Shown here one piece after another: positions 22,355 to 34,903 of a stretch of DNA of 64,000 nt. The first letter of the stretch is position 1. Each line of letters begins with the position of its first letter. The stretch is from NCBI GenBank assembly GCA_018287875.1, contig JAGVVL010000018.1, positions 3,092,501 through 3,156,500 on the forward strand. Direction: 5' to 3'. A program made the position numbers and the translations under genes. Source of the DNA: Nigrospora sphaerica (lineage: Eukaryota > Ascomycota > Sordariomycetes > Amphisphaeriales > Apiosporaceae). Below the pieces are notes generated by a model. That model made no database searches. It saw only the letters and a program-made list of their open reading frames with translations, and was not told the DNA's origin.

Positions 22355-22986
22355 TTTCCACGCTTCAGCTGGCTGCTGTCGTGGGGCTACGTACGTACGT
22401 GAAAAGCTTTGAGAAGTTGGACGGCAACGAGGGGCATTAGAATCGGGATGGCAGAGAACTGACGGAGGAATCGGCAACGCTGGACTGGGCTATCATCGAA
22501 AGTCCGTGTTCTGGATGAACACCAGCAAACCAAGGTGGCGTCATTTCCAAAGGGACAGGGCGCACGGGTGGCCACGGCGATTACTCAGCAACCATAGTGA
22601 TTCAGCTCCGCCCCGGATACGAACCTGATGATTAGCGCCGGCCTTTAACACCCAACACGCTCCTGCTGAACGCCAGGCCTGCCGTCCACTTCGTGAAACG
22701 AGGTGGAGGAGTTGCTAGGGCGAACATCCGTTGTCAAAACACCACGGAAAGCATGAGAATACCGCCCAATCCACCAAAGGGCGGGGGTGGGCGAGGGGCT
22801 GAACATTGTCGAGCCGGGCAGAAAGGGAAGTTGCTGCTATTTTAACGCTTCTAGTCGTTGATACCTTGTACTTAGGTACGTAAAGTTTCTACAGCACAAT
22901 CTGAGACTCCATCCGAATAACAGCGACGCGGATGCCGACCAATGCGCGTGGGAGGTGACACACTACTTCCTGGGCAGGGGGGATCC
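22355..22986. other. Intergenic between two minus-strand genes
   Basis: About 630 bases that include the promoter of the membrane-protein gene and the 3' end of the beta-helix gene. A TACGTACGTACGTG run lies near 22388. Nothing else was seen. Confidence 0.5.
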
Positions 22987-24903
22987 TCAGCCCGTGAACT
23001 CCTTCATCGTCTGCCGCATGGCCTCCTCGGGCTGGCTCCCGTGCACGCGGCCGCCCTGGCCGTTGACGATGTGCGTGATCTCGCTGCCGGGCTGGCCGTT
23101 GAGCCAGACGGTGGTGAGGTGGTGCAGGCGAACGCCGGGCCGGGCGGGCACCTCGATGGCGTTCTCGAGCTTGACGGGGGCGTCGCGGAAGTACGAGTAG
23201 ACGCCGAGGCCCCAGGCCTCGTGGTCCGTGACGGCGTCGGCCACCTTGTACGAGGCGAAGCCGTTGCGGCGGCCGCCCTCGGACCGCCAGCGCTCCTGCG
23301 CCGGCGGATCGTAGGGTATCTCGGACTGGTAGAAGTACACGCGCCCGTGGTTGCCGTGCCACAGCGTCTGGTAGGCCTCGTGGTGCTCATTGAAGAGCCC
23401 GTAAATGGTGACGTGGTCGCCGTACACCACGATGCCGTGCCGCGTCGGGTTCGTGTCCCAGCCGGCGCCCGGCCCATGGTCCGCCCGCCAGAGCCAGACC
23501 TGATCGGCCACGGTGTCGTGGCTGTTGATCTGGATCCCCACGTCGTTCTTGCCCGCGACTGCGCCGGCCGTGCGGATGGTAATATCGTAGAGAAAGATGG
23601 GGTTGCTTTCGTGGCGGGCCGAAGAACCGGGGGGGCCCACCTCAAGGAGCGTGGGCGAGTTGGTGGGGCCGGCGTCGATAATGAGACCCGCGACCGTGAC
23701 GCCGTCCACGTCGGACACGCGCACCGCCGAGTTACCGTGCGTGGGGACGAGGGACGGGAAGCCGAGACCGAAGATAATGGTATTGTACCGGGTGACATGC
23801 AGGGCGGTGGCGAGCTTGTATACGCCTGGCGTGAAGAGAATGTGCTTGCCCCGGTCCAGGGCGGCATTGATTTCTGAGGCACTGGCTGTATGGGGCTGCG
23901 CGATGTAGAAGTCGGAGATTGGTACCGACCTACCCTCCGTTGGCCCGTTTGTCCAGGTCGGGCCACGCGTATCGTGCCGGAGAGCCGGCACAAAGACGGC
24001 GTACTGGCCATGCTGGTCGATGTATAGGTAAGGTTTCTCACGGACGATGGGAGTCCGTTCAATGGTGGTGTAGGGCTCTTTCGGGAAGTTGTCCTGGCTG
24101 GGGGCGTTGTCGCAGCCGAGGAAGACCATGTTCCAAACGGCATTGGCCCAGCTTCCCCATTTGCTGTTCCGGGAAAGCCACTGTTGCTGCGAACCCGGGA
24201 GAACCTGTTTGTCTATGACACAGTCGGCCATGAAGCCACCGCTTGCCCATCCACCCGCACCCGTCTCTGGGTCGACCTGGAAAAGCCAAAGGCCATTGGG
24301 GCTGGTGATGTGCAGACGTCTCAGAGGTGCTGCCTAACCCAGGGAGTGAGTTGAGATCAACTAGCAAGGGATGAAATCTAAGGAACCCACCTGCGAGACA
24401 GCGATGGTCGTTGTCCGGTTCGTGGGCTCGGTAGCCTCGATGGACAGGTTCTCGTAGGAGCGCCAGAAGTTGCAGGTAGCGTTGCGATGGGGCATCCAGT
24501 AGGCGGGAACGTTGGCGCCGCCCACGATGCGCACGTCGTCGGGCCCGTGGCCCAGGCCGGCGACGCTCGTGTAAAAGCCCACATCGAAGAGGACGGGATA
24601 GGTACCGGGCTTGAACAGCAAGGCGTAGCGCTGGGCGCCGAACTCGTTGCCCTCCATCTCCCGGAACACGGCGTCGGCCTGCGCCTGGACCTCGGACGGC
24701 GGCATGCTGGGGTCGAAGACGTAGACATGGGGTCCAAATAGCGTGCTGTTGGCCGCACGGTCGGGTCTGGGTGCGTTCATCGTGGCCGAGGGCGTTGAAT
24801 TCTCTGCGATGGTGGTGCTCAGAGGCGAGCTCCCAGTGAGGAAAGCGAGCGCTTGCGACGGCAAGGTGCAGTCGCGCGTAGCATTCAGGAACCGCCCGTT
24901 TTG
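22987..24903 (-). CDS. Right-handed beta-helix secreted-type protein (5' exon not found)
   Basis: Two exons are supported, 24903-24391 and 24333-22987, giving 619 residues. The internal intron (57 nt, donor GTGGGT, acceptor TTAG) joins AVSQ to AAPLRR. The family is the pectate-lyase-like beta-helix group that in actinomycetes is often labelled 'adenylyl cyclase' or 'coagulation factor 5/8 type' protein. The label is not a proven function. Segments such as LFKPGTYP, LLEVGPPG and IPYDPPAQ are characteristic. The first visible codon follows a good polypyrimidine-TATAG acceptor, so a 5' exon with signal peptide is expected, but no suitable ATG exon was found up to about 25.5 kb. An internal ATG at 24780 is an alternative start. 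It is probably secreted and may act on wall glucan or other polysaccharide. Confidence 0.75.
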
Positions 24904-26155
24904 CTATAGAAAAGAAACAAATCAAGGGTACTTTAAGGAGGGTTTAGTGAGTTGGCCACCTCGCTGGACACGTCTTAATAAACGAGGCAGGTTGATCGAG
25001 GATTGGGGTTGCGGTGTGAGGATCCCAAGCCAAGCCACTGTGAGCCCCTCGTCATGAATTGGATGCACGTACGTAACCTGCCGCTAGGCCCACCTTATTT
25101 CAACGTCGCCTTCCGTCCCGGAAAAGAAACCACTCAGTGTCTTGAGCAGGCGTACTTAATAGCACCAGGGGATGTGAGTCCTTCCTTTGAATTCTGTAGA
25201 GCTTCGTTCAATCGCGAAGCTGTTCCGATCTCTCATGCAGAGACGGTCGACTTCCGCTTCTGGCGCGTGTCCCTTGGAGTCTGATGGCAAAAAGTCCGGT
25301 GGGGCTTTTGGGTCGTCACGACCTAGCTCAACTTGGGCCTCGGGCGATTCAGTCGCACCCCAGAGACTACGCGTCCGTATTAACGACATCGAAGGGGGCC
25401 GAATCAATCAGATGATTTACTTTTGTTTTCATTTTTTCGGGCCGAAATAGTGATGAAGGGCCCAAAGTCAAACGATGGGCAATCGAAGCCAGAGGCTGGG
25501 TGACGACCTTCTGACGGTCTTTGTCAGTGGGGCCTTACAAGAGGAAGACGAGTTAATGGGATACAACACCAATCGACACAGAAGCCGGTGAACATCTACG
25601 ATACTATGCATCCAGCGGGCTGCTTATGCGTAATGAAGTTTTCCCCTTCTGCTGGTGTTGCCATCGTTTCTTCCGATAGCAAAGGGAGGGAGGCTAGGAG
25701 CAGGGGTTACTAAAAGCAGCGTATGACCTCGTAAGGAAGATAAGAGGCAATATTTCCGAATGGCATTAAAAGGAACTGTCACTCTCCAACTAGCGCTTGC
25801 TTCAGAATAAGAAACAGTCGTAACGCATGAACACGGGGGATGTCTTCCCTGCAGTATCAAGGGTATTGCATTTTTCAGTTCTAGTTCTATTCCTCTACGA
25901 GTTTGGTGGTATTCGAGCATTCGGTTTCACTCCTCCAACACCGGACTACTCGATGGATGTCACAGTATTCATATTTGAGGTCATTAGACACATGACCTGT
26001 TTTCCTAGACACTCTTTGGATTGGTGCCAATTATCCAGTATTAAGGTAGAGGACTTGGCAACATCGCAAATACATTCGGTCTCTGAGGCCAGCCCTTCGA
26101 AGACAATGTAACAATGAATTCCAGAAGGTGAAACAGCCACATCAATACCCATCGA
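24904..26155. other. Intergenic, upstream of the beta-helix gene
   Basis: About 1.25 kb. It should contain the missing first exon and promoter of the beta-helix gene. The only ATG in a usable frame near 25055 leads to a stop at 24.98 kb and does not look like a signal peptide. The stretch 25450-26150 is AT-rich with no coding bias. Confidence 0.45.
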
Positions 26156-26479
26156 TCATTTGGAGCGCTTGGACTTGGAGTGATTGTGATGCCTCCGTGC
26201 TGTCACCTCTGAGCTTTGGCTCGAGGTCCTGCTGGAAGGTAGCGAGTTCCCGGGGCTCGCGAACTGGCCGCCGTGAACAGTACACACGGCGTAAACGACA
26301 ACTCTGGTCTCCCCGCATGTGGCACAGCTGCTCGGGTGGTTTTAGCGTTGAATATCCTGGTAGATTGGAAGAGGGACGTACGATTTGCGCATACTGCCAT
26401 TGCAAACATGACATGTGGTCAAGAACCGCCCTCCAACGCAACCGCAGGTATCGTCTTCAAGATATTGGCAATGAGACAT
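26156..26479 (-). CDS. Small Cys-rich protein (possible zinc-binding), hypothetical
   Basis: Two exons, 26479-26382 and 26327-26156, give 89 residues. The intron is 54 nt with donor GTACGT, a branch-like GCTAAA and acceptor GCAG. It removes an in-frame stop and joins two Cys pairs, giving CHVC, seven residues, CATC. Eight cysteines lie in the first about 50 residues: one CxC, two CxxC and a Cys-x2-His after them. The tail is Ser/Arg/His/Lys-rich and ends in a basic SKSKRSK stretch. The Cys spacing suggests a small zinc-ribbon-like fold. No family was recognised. The gene is too short and too interrupted to be found by length alone. Confidence 0.5.
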
Positions 26480-28452
26480 TGCGAAGCACCTCCGTGTTGG
26501 TTTCTGATGATCGATGTAGTTAAGGAGTTGGTGTAGGGAGTAGCCGGCATTGCCGCGTTTCGAGAGGTCTCTCTCGTTTACAGGGTCACTTCTTATATCC
26601 CCACAACGTCCCTCCCACCTCCGGCGGGTCTTGTCTAACGCCAGGTGCCTGAAGCATGCCATTTACCCATCGATGAGCTGTCCTGACACACCTTCCTCTT
26701 CTCGAGAGCACTCCACACCGCTCCCACCTGTCATGGTGCAATCAGTGCTGTGCTGCCACAACATCCAAGCCATGGTGGTGGATCCCGCTTTCCGTTGATG
26801 AGGACGTGACATTCTTGCTGACTGCCTTGCGCCCGCCGCGGGACAAGGCAATCGGGATATAGATAGCCCTGACCGACTGTGCCGCCTTTGCGGTCCCGTC
26901 CAGTGTACAACGGCGCCAGGGGTAATGTCTACGCAAGTCTGCGTGGGACAAGGCTGTCTTAGCAGGGAGGCGGAGTCGGCGTGGCTACTCCGAGACCTCC
27001 CATGCCCCTCCCTGACTCGGAGGAATGCGTCCGTGTGGCATTTTCCCATGGGCCGATGAACTGACCATGGGCAGGGGAGCTGAAGAGGGGAACGCACCGG
27101 TGACAGCGACAATGCAGTCTAGCCGTGTTGCGTACCTGACGGCGTGACTCGACCAACAGCATTTTGCCCGTGATACATCTCGCAATACGATCCTGCACTA
27201 ATCCGCGCGCTGGTTTCGAGCCGGGCCAGTGCATACGGGATTTCGGAAGTGGGTTCCCGCCACGCCAGGGACGGGTTCTCGCCGCGCCCAACGGAAGACT
27301 GGACCCATGGAGCCCATGTGCCCTCCTGCAGGTAACCGTCCGGCAGCGTGCCACATGGATGGGCCCCCCTTTCCCCTCGCGGGTGAACCAGCCAGACGTA
27401 GGATGACATGGTCAAGTTGGAGGGAGACACGTAGGAGGCCCCTTGGCCATTCGTGCTTCCCTTCGGTCACACACCTGGACGTGTTTTGCCGGCGGGGGAG
27501 GGGGGTTGGTCCTGTACGCGTGACTGGCCGTATCTTCCTGCGATCCCGGGCGGTAGGCTTGTGTAAGCCCGCACCGTTTCTTGTGTGTCCCCACGGCTGC
27601 AGCGCCGCAGAGCCACGCAATGTAAGGAATCAGCTGTGTCCCTTGTTGTGTATCCTCGGCTGCGGGACGGCGGAAAACTGCCATGCAAAGCTCGATCTAC
27701 CTTTTGTCTTCCCTCACCGAGGAGCGGTGATCTTCTTTTTGTCTGATGAGCTGGCGCTGCCGAGGCTTCCTCCCGTGGCACAAGTTCGCGCGTCCGCCAT
27801 AGGAGCAGCCGGAGAGTGAGATGTTCTCGGCCGAAACCAGGCGAGTAATGTTGACTGTCAACAGTGTATGGAGCCGAACGCCAGGGGAGAGAATTCATGG
27901 CTGCGAGGAGGGAAAATGACCGGTACCAGCACCAGCAGTGGGGGCTTTGAGCTGTGTGAAATGATGTGTGATGATCGTGGCCTGGAGGGCAGAGTGGCAT
28001 TTTATTGGTTATGACGAATGCCAATGATTGTGATTTGTAGTCGTCTTGACGCCTGGTTCTGGTGTTGGAGATTACCAAGGCGATGGAGCTGCTTTCGCTT
28101 CGGCTAGGATGATGCCTACTAGACCTGTACAGGGTACGCTGTTGAGAAATAGCGTCTGACCCACAGTCTCCGTTGGTACAGGCCCCCCTCAGATGTGACA
28201 GGTCTGAGGGGGGTGACGACTAACAATGCCCTCGGAGGTGTTCGGTGATGGTAATGATGGTGATGGTGATGGTGATGGTGATGGTGATGGTGATGGTGAT
28301 GGTGATGGTGATGGTGATGGTGATGGTGATGGTGGTGGTGGTGGTGGCAGTGGTGGTGGTGGTATGCTGCTCAAGAGGGAGAAAGAGATGTTGGCTGATG
28401 CCGGAGGGAGACAGCAGGATGGGCTCTCTGGCCACGGTCTCTGCAGCTTTGC
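26480..28452. other. Intergenic with a GATGGT repeat
   Basis: About 2 kb. Long ORFs at 27229-27819 (plus) and 27467-28078 (minus) overlap on opposite strands, carry no domain and have poor codon bias. The hexamer repeat is listed separately. No other structure was seen. Confidence 0.45.
28246..28363 (+). repeat. GATGGT/GGTGGT hexamer repeat
   Basis: A nearly perfect GATGGT hexamer array of about 90 bases runs into GGT trinucleotides, about 90 bases beyond the 3' end of the collagen-like gene. Translated it gives Met-Val or Gly-Asp runs, so the ORFs through it are not evidence of genes. Confidence 0.9.
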
Positions 28453-29176
<724 letters not shown>

Positions 29177-31249
29177 TGTCGACATCATCGACATCATCAT
29201 TATAATCATTATCGCTGCCATCGTCGTCATCGTCGTCGTCCTTGTCGCTGTTGTTGTTGTTGTTGTGATTGTAGTACGGTGGTCGTCTTCGTCTTCGTTC
29301 TCCAGCTAGTAAGGAGCGGAGAGGAAATCCAATTTCAGAACCAAATTTCGAAGTCAACTGATTCCAGGCATCAAAGGTCGCACGTATGGTAGGTACGTGT
29401 TTTGCTCTGGACCAGGGCATCCTTCCACTAGGTATTTACAGGAATACGTTGGCCTAATATTTCCTGGGAAGTTGCTGCCTTGCAGCCGTCCTTGACCGCG
29501 CCGTACCTTCCTCAGGCATCATTCGAGTTACCCTTGCCCCTCATCAGGTCGTATGAATTGGGAAACCACTACCGCGGGCAGGATTTCCATACACTGGTGA
29601 CTGTTACGGCCTGGCAGATTGGTCCCTGCAGGAGTAGCACTTATAGTGCAGAACTGGACAGAATGACTCCAACAAGTGGATTATTCCCGAAGCTTTTGCT
29701 TGTGCCTCAGCGGGCAGTTGGTCCAGACGCGCTGTAACAGTGAAGAGCTTGGCTCTGTGGCGCGCGTATATGGAAAAACAAAGGTAAAGGATGAGGCAGT
29801 CATGTGTCCGGGTGTTTGGCTTCATAGCTATCTGATCGTTCTCTGGATAGCATCTAATCGATGAGAATGCCGCCATGCAATCCACCTATGAACACCTCGT
29901 TGACACGTCAGGCTCCGTCGCTCCAATAGTACTTACCTACAGTAAGTACCTAGGTCGAAAGCAACGTCACTGCAAACATTTAGGTAGGTATGTACTTGCA
30001 TAATCTCATTTAGGCGTAACTGTCTACTGAGAAAATATTAGAGACGAGCAAGAAGTACCCCCGCGTTGAAAATAGACGGAAGAAGGTATGTTTATAAGCC
30101 CATAGATGCTGGATTCTCACACGAAAAGGAGTTCGTCTTTGGAGTAAGCCCACATTCAAAGCTGGTGGACTATTCGGGAGCAGAATCTGTTCCCGTATTA
30201 ATTGATTGGTACTTAGTGTTCTACAAAGGCAATATAGTGGAAGATGGAAGGAATATAAAACGCGGAAGATTTATTGTGTACTTATGTTGCAGAAACAGTA
30301 GCTAAGTGAGAGCGGCCAACATGACCCCTACATCAAGGTAATTTAGCAGCAAGTTCGATGGGCTTCGACTAGACCGAGTAGGGATGGATCTTGCAAGGGC
30401 TTTTTTGCACCTCCCTGGCGGAACTGAAGAAGGCAAAACTTGATTTAGTATCATTGTAACTCATACATCATGGACACTATATTGGGGATGTATCATCAGA
30501 TACTTTCTTCAGAAGGAGTCATAGGCCCCCCTCCATCGTTTCTAGGTGCCCTCTATCCCAAACTATGCTATCTTTGCAGCTCTTTGGCTGTCTAGCTGGC
30601 CCAAATATTTCGCTGGCCGGTATGCGGCTCTGTCGCGTCGCATATTACCTAAAAGTGAGTCCGCGAACCTATATGCAGCAGAAATGCCCAACCCCACATC
30701 CATATTTAGGGTTACATCCTCGCTGCTGACTGGGCTATATCATCCCGTGCGCGTCGACCTTGGAGAGACTGGGTTCAAAGAAACGCCGAGAGCACCCCCC
30801 CTTCAGTTGTATTTTTCTTTTCCCTCATTTGGGTCCTCGGAGTAAATGGTACACCGAAGCCTATCTAAGCCTTACTTACGCCATATCTAACCTTACCCAC
30901 CTAGGTATGCGATTTGGCGCGCGTGAATTTAGCTACGGAGGCGGTCTTAGCTAGTAGTATCTGCTTAAGAGGTGTGACAGACCCTAGGCGAACCTACGGG
31001 GTCATTCTCGGCTCATCACGGTTGTTATCACCGTCTCCCTTCATGATAACAATTTCTTCTGCTAAGTGGTTTGTGATTACTGCACAGAAACATGCTTTAA
31101 GCAATGGATAGCGATTAGTGGCGGATAACTCGTACAGGAATAGACAAACTAATACACTTTGCGAGCATGCATGTGTTGAAAAGAATTTGTGCCGGTCATG
31201 TGAATATCTCGGGAGACTACGTAGTCACTTAGTCAAACCAAGGTCATCA
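29177..31249. other. AT-rich gene-poor stretch
   Basis: About 2.1 kb. A GTC/ATC/GTT trinucleotide-rich stretch covers about 29177-29270. Later sequence is AT-rich, with scattered TAGGTAGGTA and ACTTACCTA words near 29.93-30.0 kb, some in inverted orientation. The ORF at 30066-30305 (79 codons) has no domain. No gene is supported. Confidence 0.45.
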
Positions 31250-32910
31250 AGGTTCAGATCAGCTCAAACCCTGATCACGTTGCTGACAATTTGGACACTA
31301 ATGGTTACATGTGTCGGAAATACGAGCAATGAGCGCGGACACATATGCCTTGATCAAGTGTCAAAGCTCATGCTGCAAAGTAGATATAAGGCCCATGCTG
31401 ACGCGATACAGAACAGCTAGAACAGTGCGTCCCCAGGCCCCTTTCCTTGATTTACCAGGCGGATGTGTGCACCGACGCCCGACTTTTCGTACCGCACATA
31501 ATTTTCCTCCTGATATGTTCTTCAAGGTCATATATCCGTTGGAAAGCCCACTCAAGATCCCAAATTACAGCATGGCTCGACGTACAAGGAAACGCGCCGG
31601 CGAACGACCGGCAGGACGCCGTAGCTCCGACACAGGTGTGAAAACACAGGAGCATCCTCCAGCCTATAGCCTGGATACACCGCAACATTCTTGGAGCGGT
31701 CATCTCCCTTGCGTATACCGACCCAACAGCGGCTGTAATCGACATAACCCCGGCCCATGCGCTGTGTATTACAATCCTCGCCTTCCTCGGAACGATCCCA
31801 CGCCACCAAGAGAGAAGAAAAATTTTGTACGACGAATTCTATCAGGGGTTCTCTAACAATGACACATCGGATGTGCTCGACGAGAGCTTATCAGATGCCG
31901 GGCACAAAGCAACGAAAGGAGCGGACGTCGACTCAGCATCCAAAGGTGATGTTCAGGGGCAGTTTCCCACAAACATGCAGTACGAGTCGCAATCTTTTCT
32001 CAATATAACGCCGCTGCACCCTACAATCCCGTACTATCTTTCTTTCTACCACTTGGACTCTATTCGGCGCCTACGCCTGGCGTCTGCAAGACCGGATCCA
32101 CACGTCACGGAGCTGTCTTGCCACGGCACTTCAACACTTTACCGCGTAGGGCCAAGCTACACCTGGTCCAGCCACATTTACTTCGACGGGAGCAAATTTT
32201 GGCATAAACAGGAAATCATCTACAACCTACAGGTTCCGTGTGAATCCCAAAAATTCACCGTTTGCCTGCACCTGCTTCTCACGATCGGAAAGCCAAAGGT
32301 CGTTTCGAGGAAAGGCCGTGCTCAATGGCGATGCCGAGTTCAACTCCCTTATCCTAGATCCCGTGTTTGATTCCTCTGGAACAAGACGTGGCGGGGCGAA
32401 AAGGGTCATTTTGCGAAGTTGGCGGGTTGCGTGGTATGCCTGACTGACGTCGAGTGCAATGTAGAAGCCATCGGCGATGTACCTCGGATGCGATGCACTA
32501 TTTATCGTGACCTTGGATATGCTACCGAACGGTTCACCTAGAGCTGGAACTCACTTTTGACAGGGCGCGTCTCTTGGCCTGAACAGACTTGGCACCTACC
32601 CACTTCGAAGCGTATTCGTGCGTGAGCAGGATCACGGGGACGGTACAGTGACTGTTGCCCGCAGGCGCAGACCACTGATAGCCGAGTCGACTTCCCCATT
32701 CATTTTGAGGGCTGCTCTCCGATGGTAATCTGCAAAATGGGTGATCTGGAGATATCAGAGGTCAATTGGGCTCTCAGGTTGTGGGATGACTTTACAGTGG
32801 TGGCAGTACAGTTTGAGTGCCGCGTAAGAGGGTTTAGCAGTGGGACTTACCCCGCATCACGCCTTATTGCTGATTACCAACCTAATGGTCGCCAGAGCTC
32901 CACATAATCT
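31250..32910 (+). pseudogene. Broken gene remnant, unknown family
   Basis: Coding-like codon use (GC-ending third positions; many GAC, TAC, AAC, ATC) moves between frames along this stretch. The strongest part is an open frame from 31638 to 32370 (about 243 codons). A single TGA separates it from coding-like sequence in the same frame at 31447-31641. From about 32300 to 32443 the signal continues in another frame, then in a third from 32563 (after a TTTTGACAG that could be an acceptor) and in a fourth to 32907. A hydrophobic stretch near 31700-31780 could be a membrane span, and a PPAY motif occurs in an overlapping frame. I do not recognise the protein. The shifts fit a decayed gene, though some could be introns. 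Confidence 0.4.
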
Positions 32911-32995
32911 CTATGAACGGGTTCTCATCGTGAGAAGGGCGCGCCGAGAACACGGGATACGACATGAGTATTTAAGAGACCTTTAATAGCCACGA

Positions 32996-33002
32996 TATAA
33001 AG
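32996..33002 (+). promoter_or_regulatory. TATA box of the NmrA-like gene
   Basis: TATAAAG lies 78 bases before the ATG at 33074, after an AT-rich stretch. This is good spacing for a fungal TATA promoter. Confidence 0.5.
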
Positions 33003-33073
33003 CGTTCGTCAATCCTATTCAAAGTCCTTCATTTTGCACCGCAACCCATCACAAGCCCACCTAGAGAGTCATC

Positions 33074-34101
33074 ATGGCGTCTGCTCTCCCCACCAAGGTC
33101 CTCATATTCGGCTCGACCGGCGTGATCGGCAAGTACATCACGGGCGCCATCCTGCGCGCGCAGAGCCAGGGGGCCATACCCTCGCTGGCGGCTGTGTCAA
33201 TCTTCACGTCGCCGGCGACGGCGGCAAACCCGGCCAAGCAGGAGCTCCTGGACGCGTGGCGGCGGCAGGGTCTCGGCGTCGTCACGGGCGACATGAACAA
33301 CGCCGCCGACGTGCGCCGCGCGTACGAAGGCGTCGACACGGTCGTGTCCTGCCTCGGCCGCACGGCGCTGCTCGAGCAGGTCGAGCTGCTGCGCCTCGCC
33401 GAGCAGAGCGCCTCGGTCCGCTGGTTCTTCCCCAGCGAGTACGGCACCGACATCGAGTACGACGAGACGAGTGCGGCCGAGAAGCCACACCAGAACAAGC
33501 TCAAGGTGCGCGCCGTCGCGCGCGACGAGCTCAAGCGCGTCAAGGTCACCTACGTCGTCACGGGGCCCTACGCCGATATGTTCCTCGAGTTCAAGCCCGG
33601 CTTCGAGCTGGGCGGCGGTTTCGACGCCAAGAAGCACGAGGCCGTAATCGTGGGCGACGGGACGGACCGCATCGGATTCACCACAATGCCCGAGTAAGTT
33701 GCATCCCCTCACTTCACGTCTAAAGCCGCCTTACTAACCGGACCTTCAGCGTTGGCAAGTTCGTGGCGGCCGCCCTGGCCCACCCCGAGGCGTCGACGGG
33801 CAAGGCACTGAAAGTGCAGTCGTTCGTCACGACGCCGCAGGAGCTGCTGACCGAGTTTGAGAAACAGACAGGGGCCAAGTTCAACGTCAAGTACACGTCC
33901 AAGGACCAGCTGCGCGAGGCTGAACAGAAGAGCTGGCAAGAGGGCAGCCCGTTGGCGGCCTTGTTCACCCTGCGCAGGATCTGGGTTGAGGGGAAGACAC
34001 TGTACGAGAAGACGGACAACGAGGCGCTTCAGGTATCGCAGGGTGACTTGGAGACGGTGAGTGACGTTGTCGGCAGGGCCGTGCGAGGCGAAGGATACTA
34101 G
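33074..34101 (+). CDS. NmrA-like / isoflavone-reductase-like NAD(P)-binding protein
   Basis: Two exons, 33074-33693 and 33750-34101, give 323 residues (donor GTAAGT, acceptor TTCAG, 56-nt intron with a CTAAC branch site). The N-terminus carries the Rossmann motif GSTGVIG. The protein continues with the atypical short-chain dehydrogenase layout typical of NmrA-like and phenylcoumaran/isoflavone-reductase-like proteins, including a PSEYGTD segment and a TGPYADMF segment. Members are cytosolic and either reduce small aromatic compounds or act as NADP redox sensors. The conserved Lys of reductase-active members cannot be assigned by eye, so catalytic activity is not claimed. It is an intact gene sitting inside the gene-poor block. 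Confidence 0.87.
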
Positions 34102-34623
34102 GTGAAGAGATCAACCAAGGATTCGACTTGCTTGAATAACATGCAGTGCGCGACTCACTCGAAGTCAGAGCATCCCCAGATGCCGCGGACTGAGCGCCTA
34201 AGACGTTGGTCTGTGTTTAACAGCATTTCATGCCCCCCCCCCCCCCCCCCCCTCAGCCTGCTTTCCCTCTGGAACGCTACCCCTGTGATCCAGACAGCAA
34301 CTTGAATCGGGGTTCAAGTATCGCACCACGTCTAGTTAGTAAAGTCACAAGTACGGAACTGAGATCACTCTAGAAATCTCCATGATTTCAGTTGTTTGTT
34401 CCCACAACTCTCATCATGCGAACATACCCACCAATGAAAGTTCAGCACGAGTAAACCGGCCCCTGCCTATTTACAGAAGTAGTGAAGAACCAAGAGTCAC
34501 GAGGTAAGAGTTCCCTTACTTATGCCTCCTATAGTGTCCACGATGCAATGGTGATTTTCACCTTTCGTATGAGAAAAGAATTTTTGAGTACGATCGGTCG
34601 GCTACGAGGAACAGGCATTTCAG
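34102..34623. other. Intergenic with a poly-C tract
   Basis: About 520 bases between convergent genes. It holds a run of 20 C (34233-34252) within the 3' side of the NmrA-like gene. Nothing else was seen. Confidence 0.55.
34233..34252 (+). repeat. Poly-C tract (20 C)
   Basis: A homopolymer of 20 C starts at 34233. It is close to the NmrA-like stop codon and may be unstable in sequencing. Confidence 0.85.
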
Positions 34624-34857
34624 TCACTGGCACTCAAATAGCTTGAAAGTCTTCAGCAGGACAATTTCATCTTCTGCGAGTATCCCCAGGGTGTCAAAGA
34701 TGGCGTCAACCTCCTGGATGTGGACCACTTCCGGAATCATGTTGAAACCGTTCATGGGGTACGGCTCCAGCCCCATTACTAGTAGCTTGATGTGTTTGGA
34801 CGGGACTTGTTTCTTCTTTGGGTCTTTGTTCAGTATGTAATCTTCCCGAGCATGTCT
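34624..34857 (-). pseudogene. Cryptic coding fragment downstream of the dibasic-site precursor
   Basis: The frame is open from 34857 to a TGA at 34624 (77 residues). Third positions are GC-rich (for example GTC, GAC, CTG, AAG), unlike the flanks. The product is rich in Lys, Pro and Ile/Val, with internal Met residues, but no ATG precedes the first about 40 residues. It reads like the C-terminal exon of a larger protein or a relic of one. It lies 47 bases after the stop of the upstream same-strand gene. It could be an unrecognised last exon if a splice skips that stop, but no phase-correct donor/acceptor pair was found. No family was recognised. Confidence 0.35.
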
Positions 34858-34903
34858 TCATCACAAGGTCGAAACTATGTCTACCATTAAAATACTGTAC
34901 TCT

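Noticed and set aside
22942..23877. 311-codon plus-strand ORF
   Set aside because: It is the antisense shadow of the beta-helix gene.
27229..28078. Overlapping plus- and minus-strand ORFs
   Set aside because: Both lack domains and bias, and the overlap in opposite orientations points to chance.
28246..28363. Open frames of Met-Val and Gly-Asp
   Set aside because: They are produced by the GATGGT repeat.
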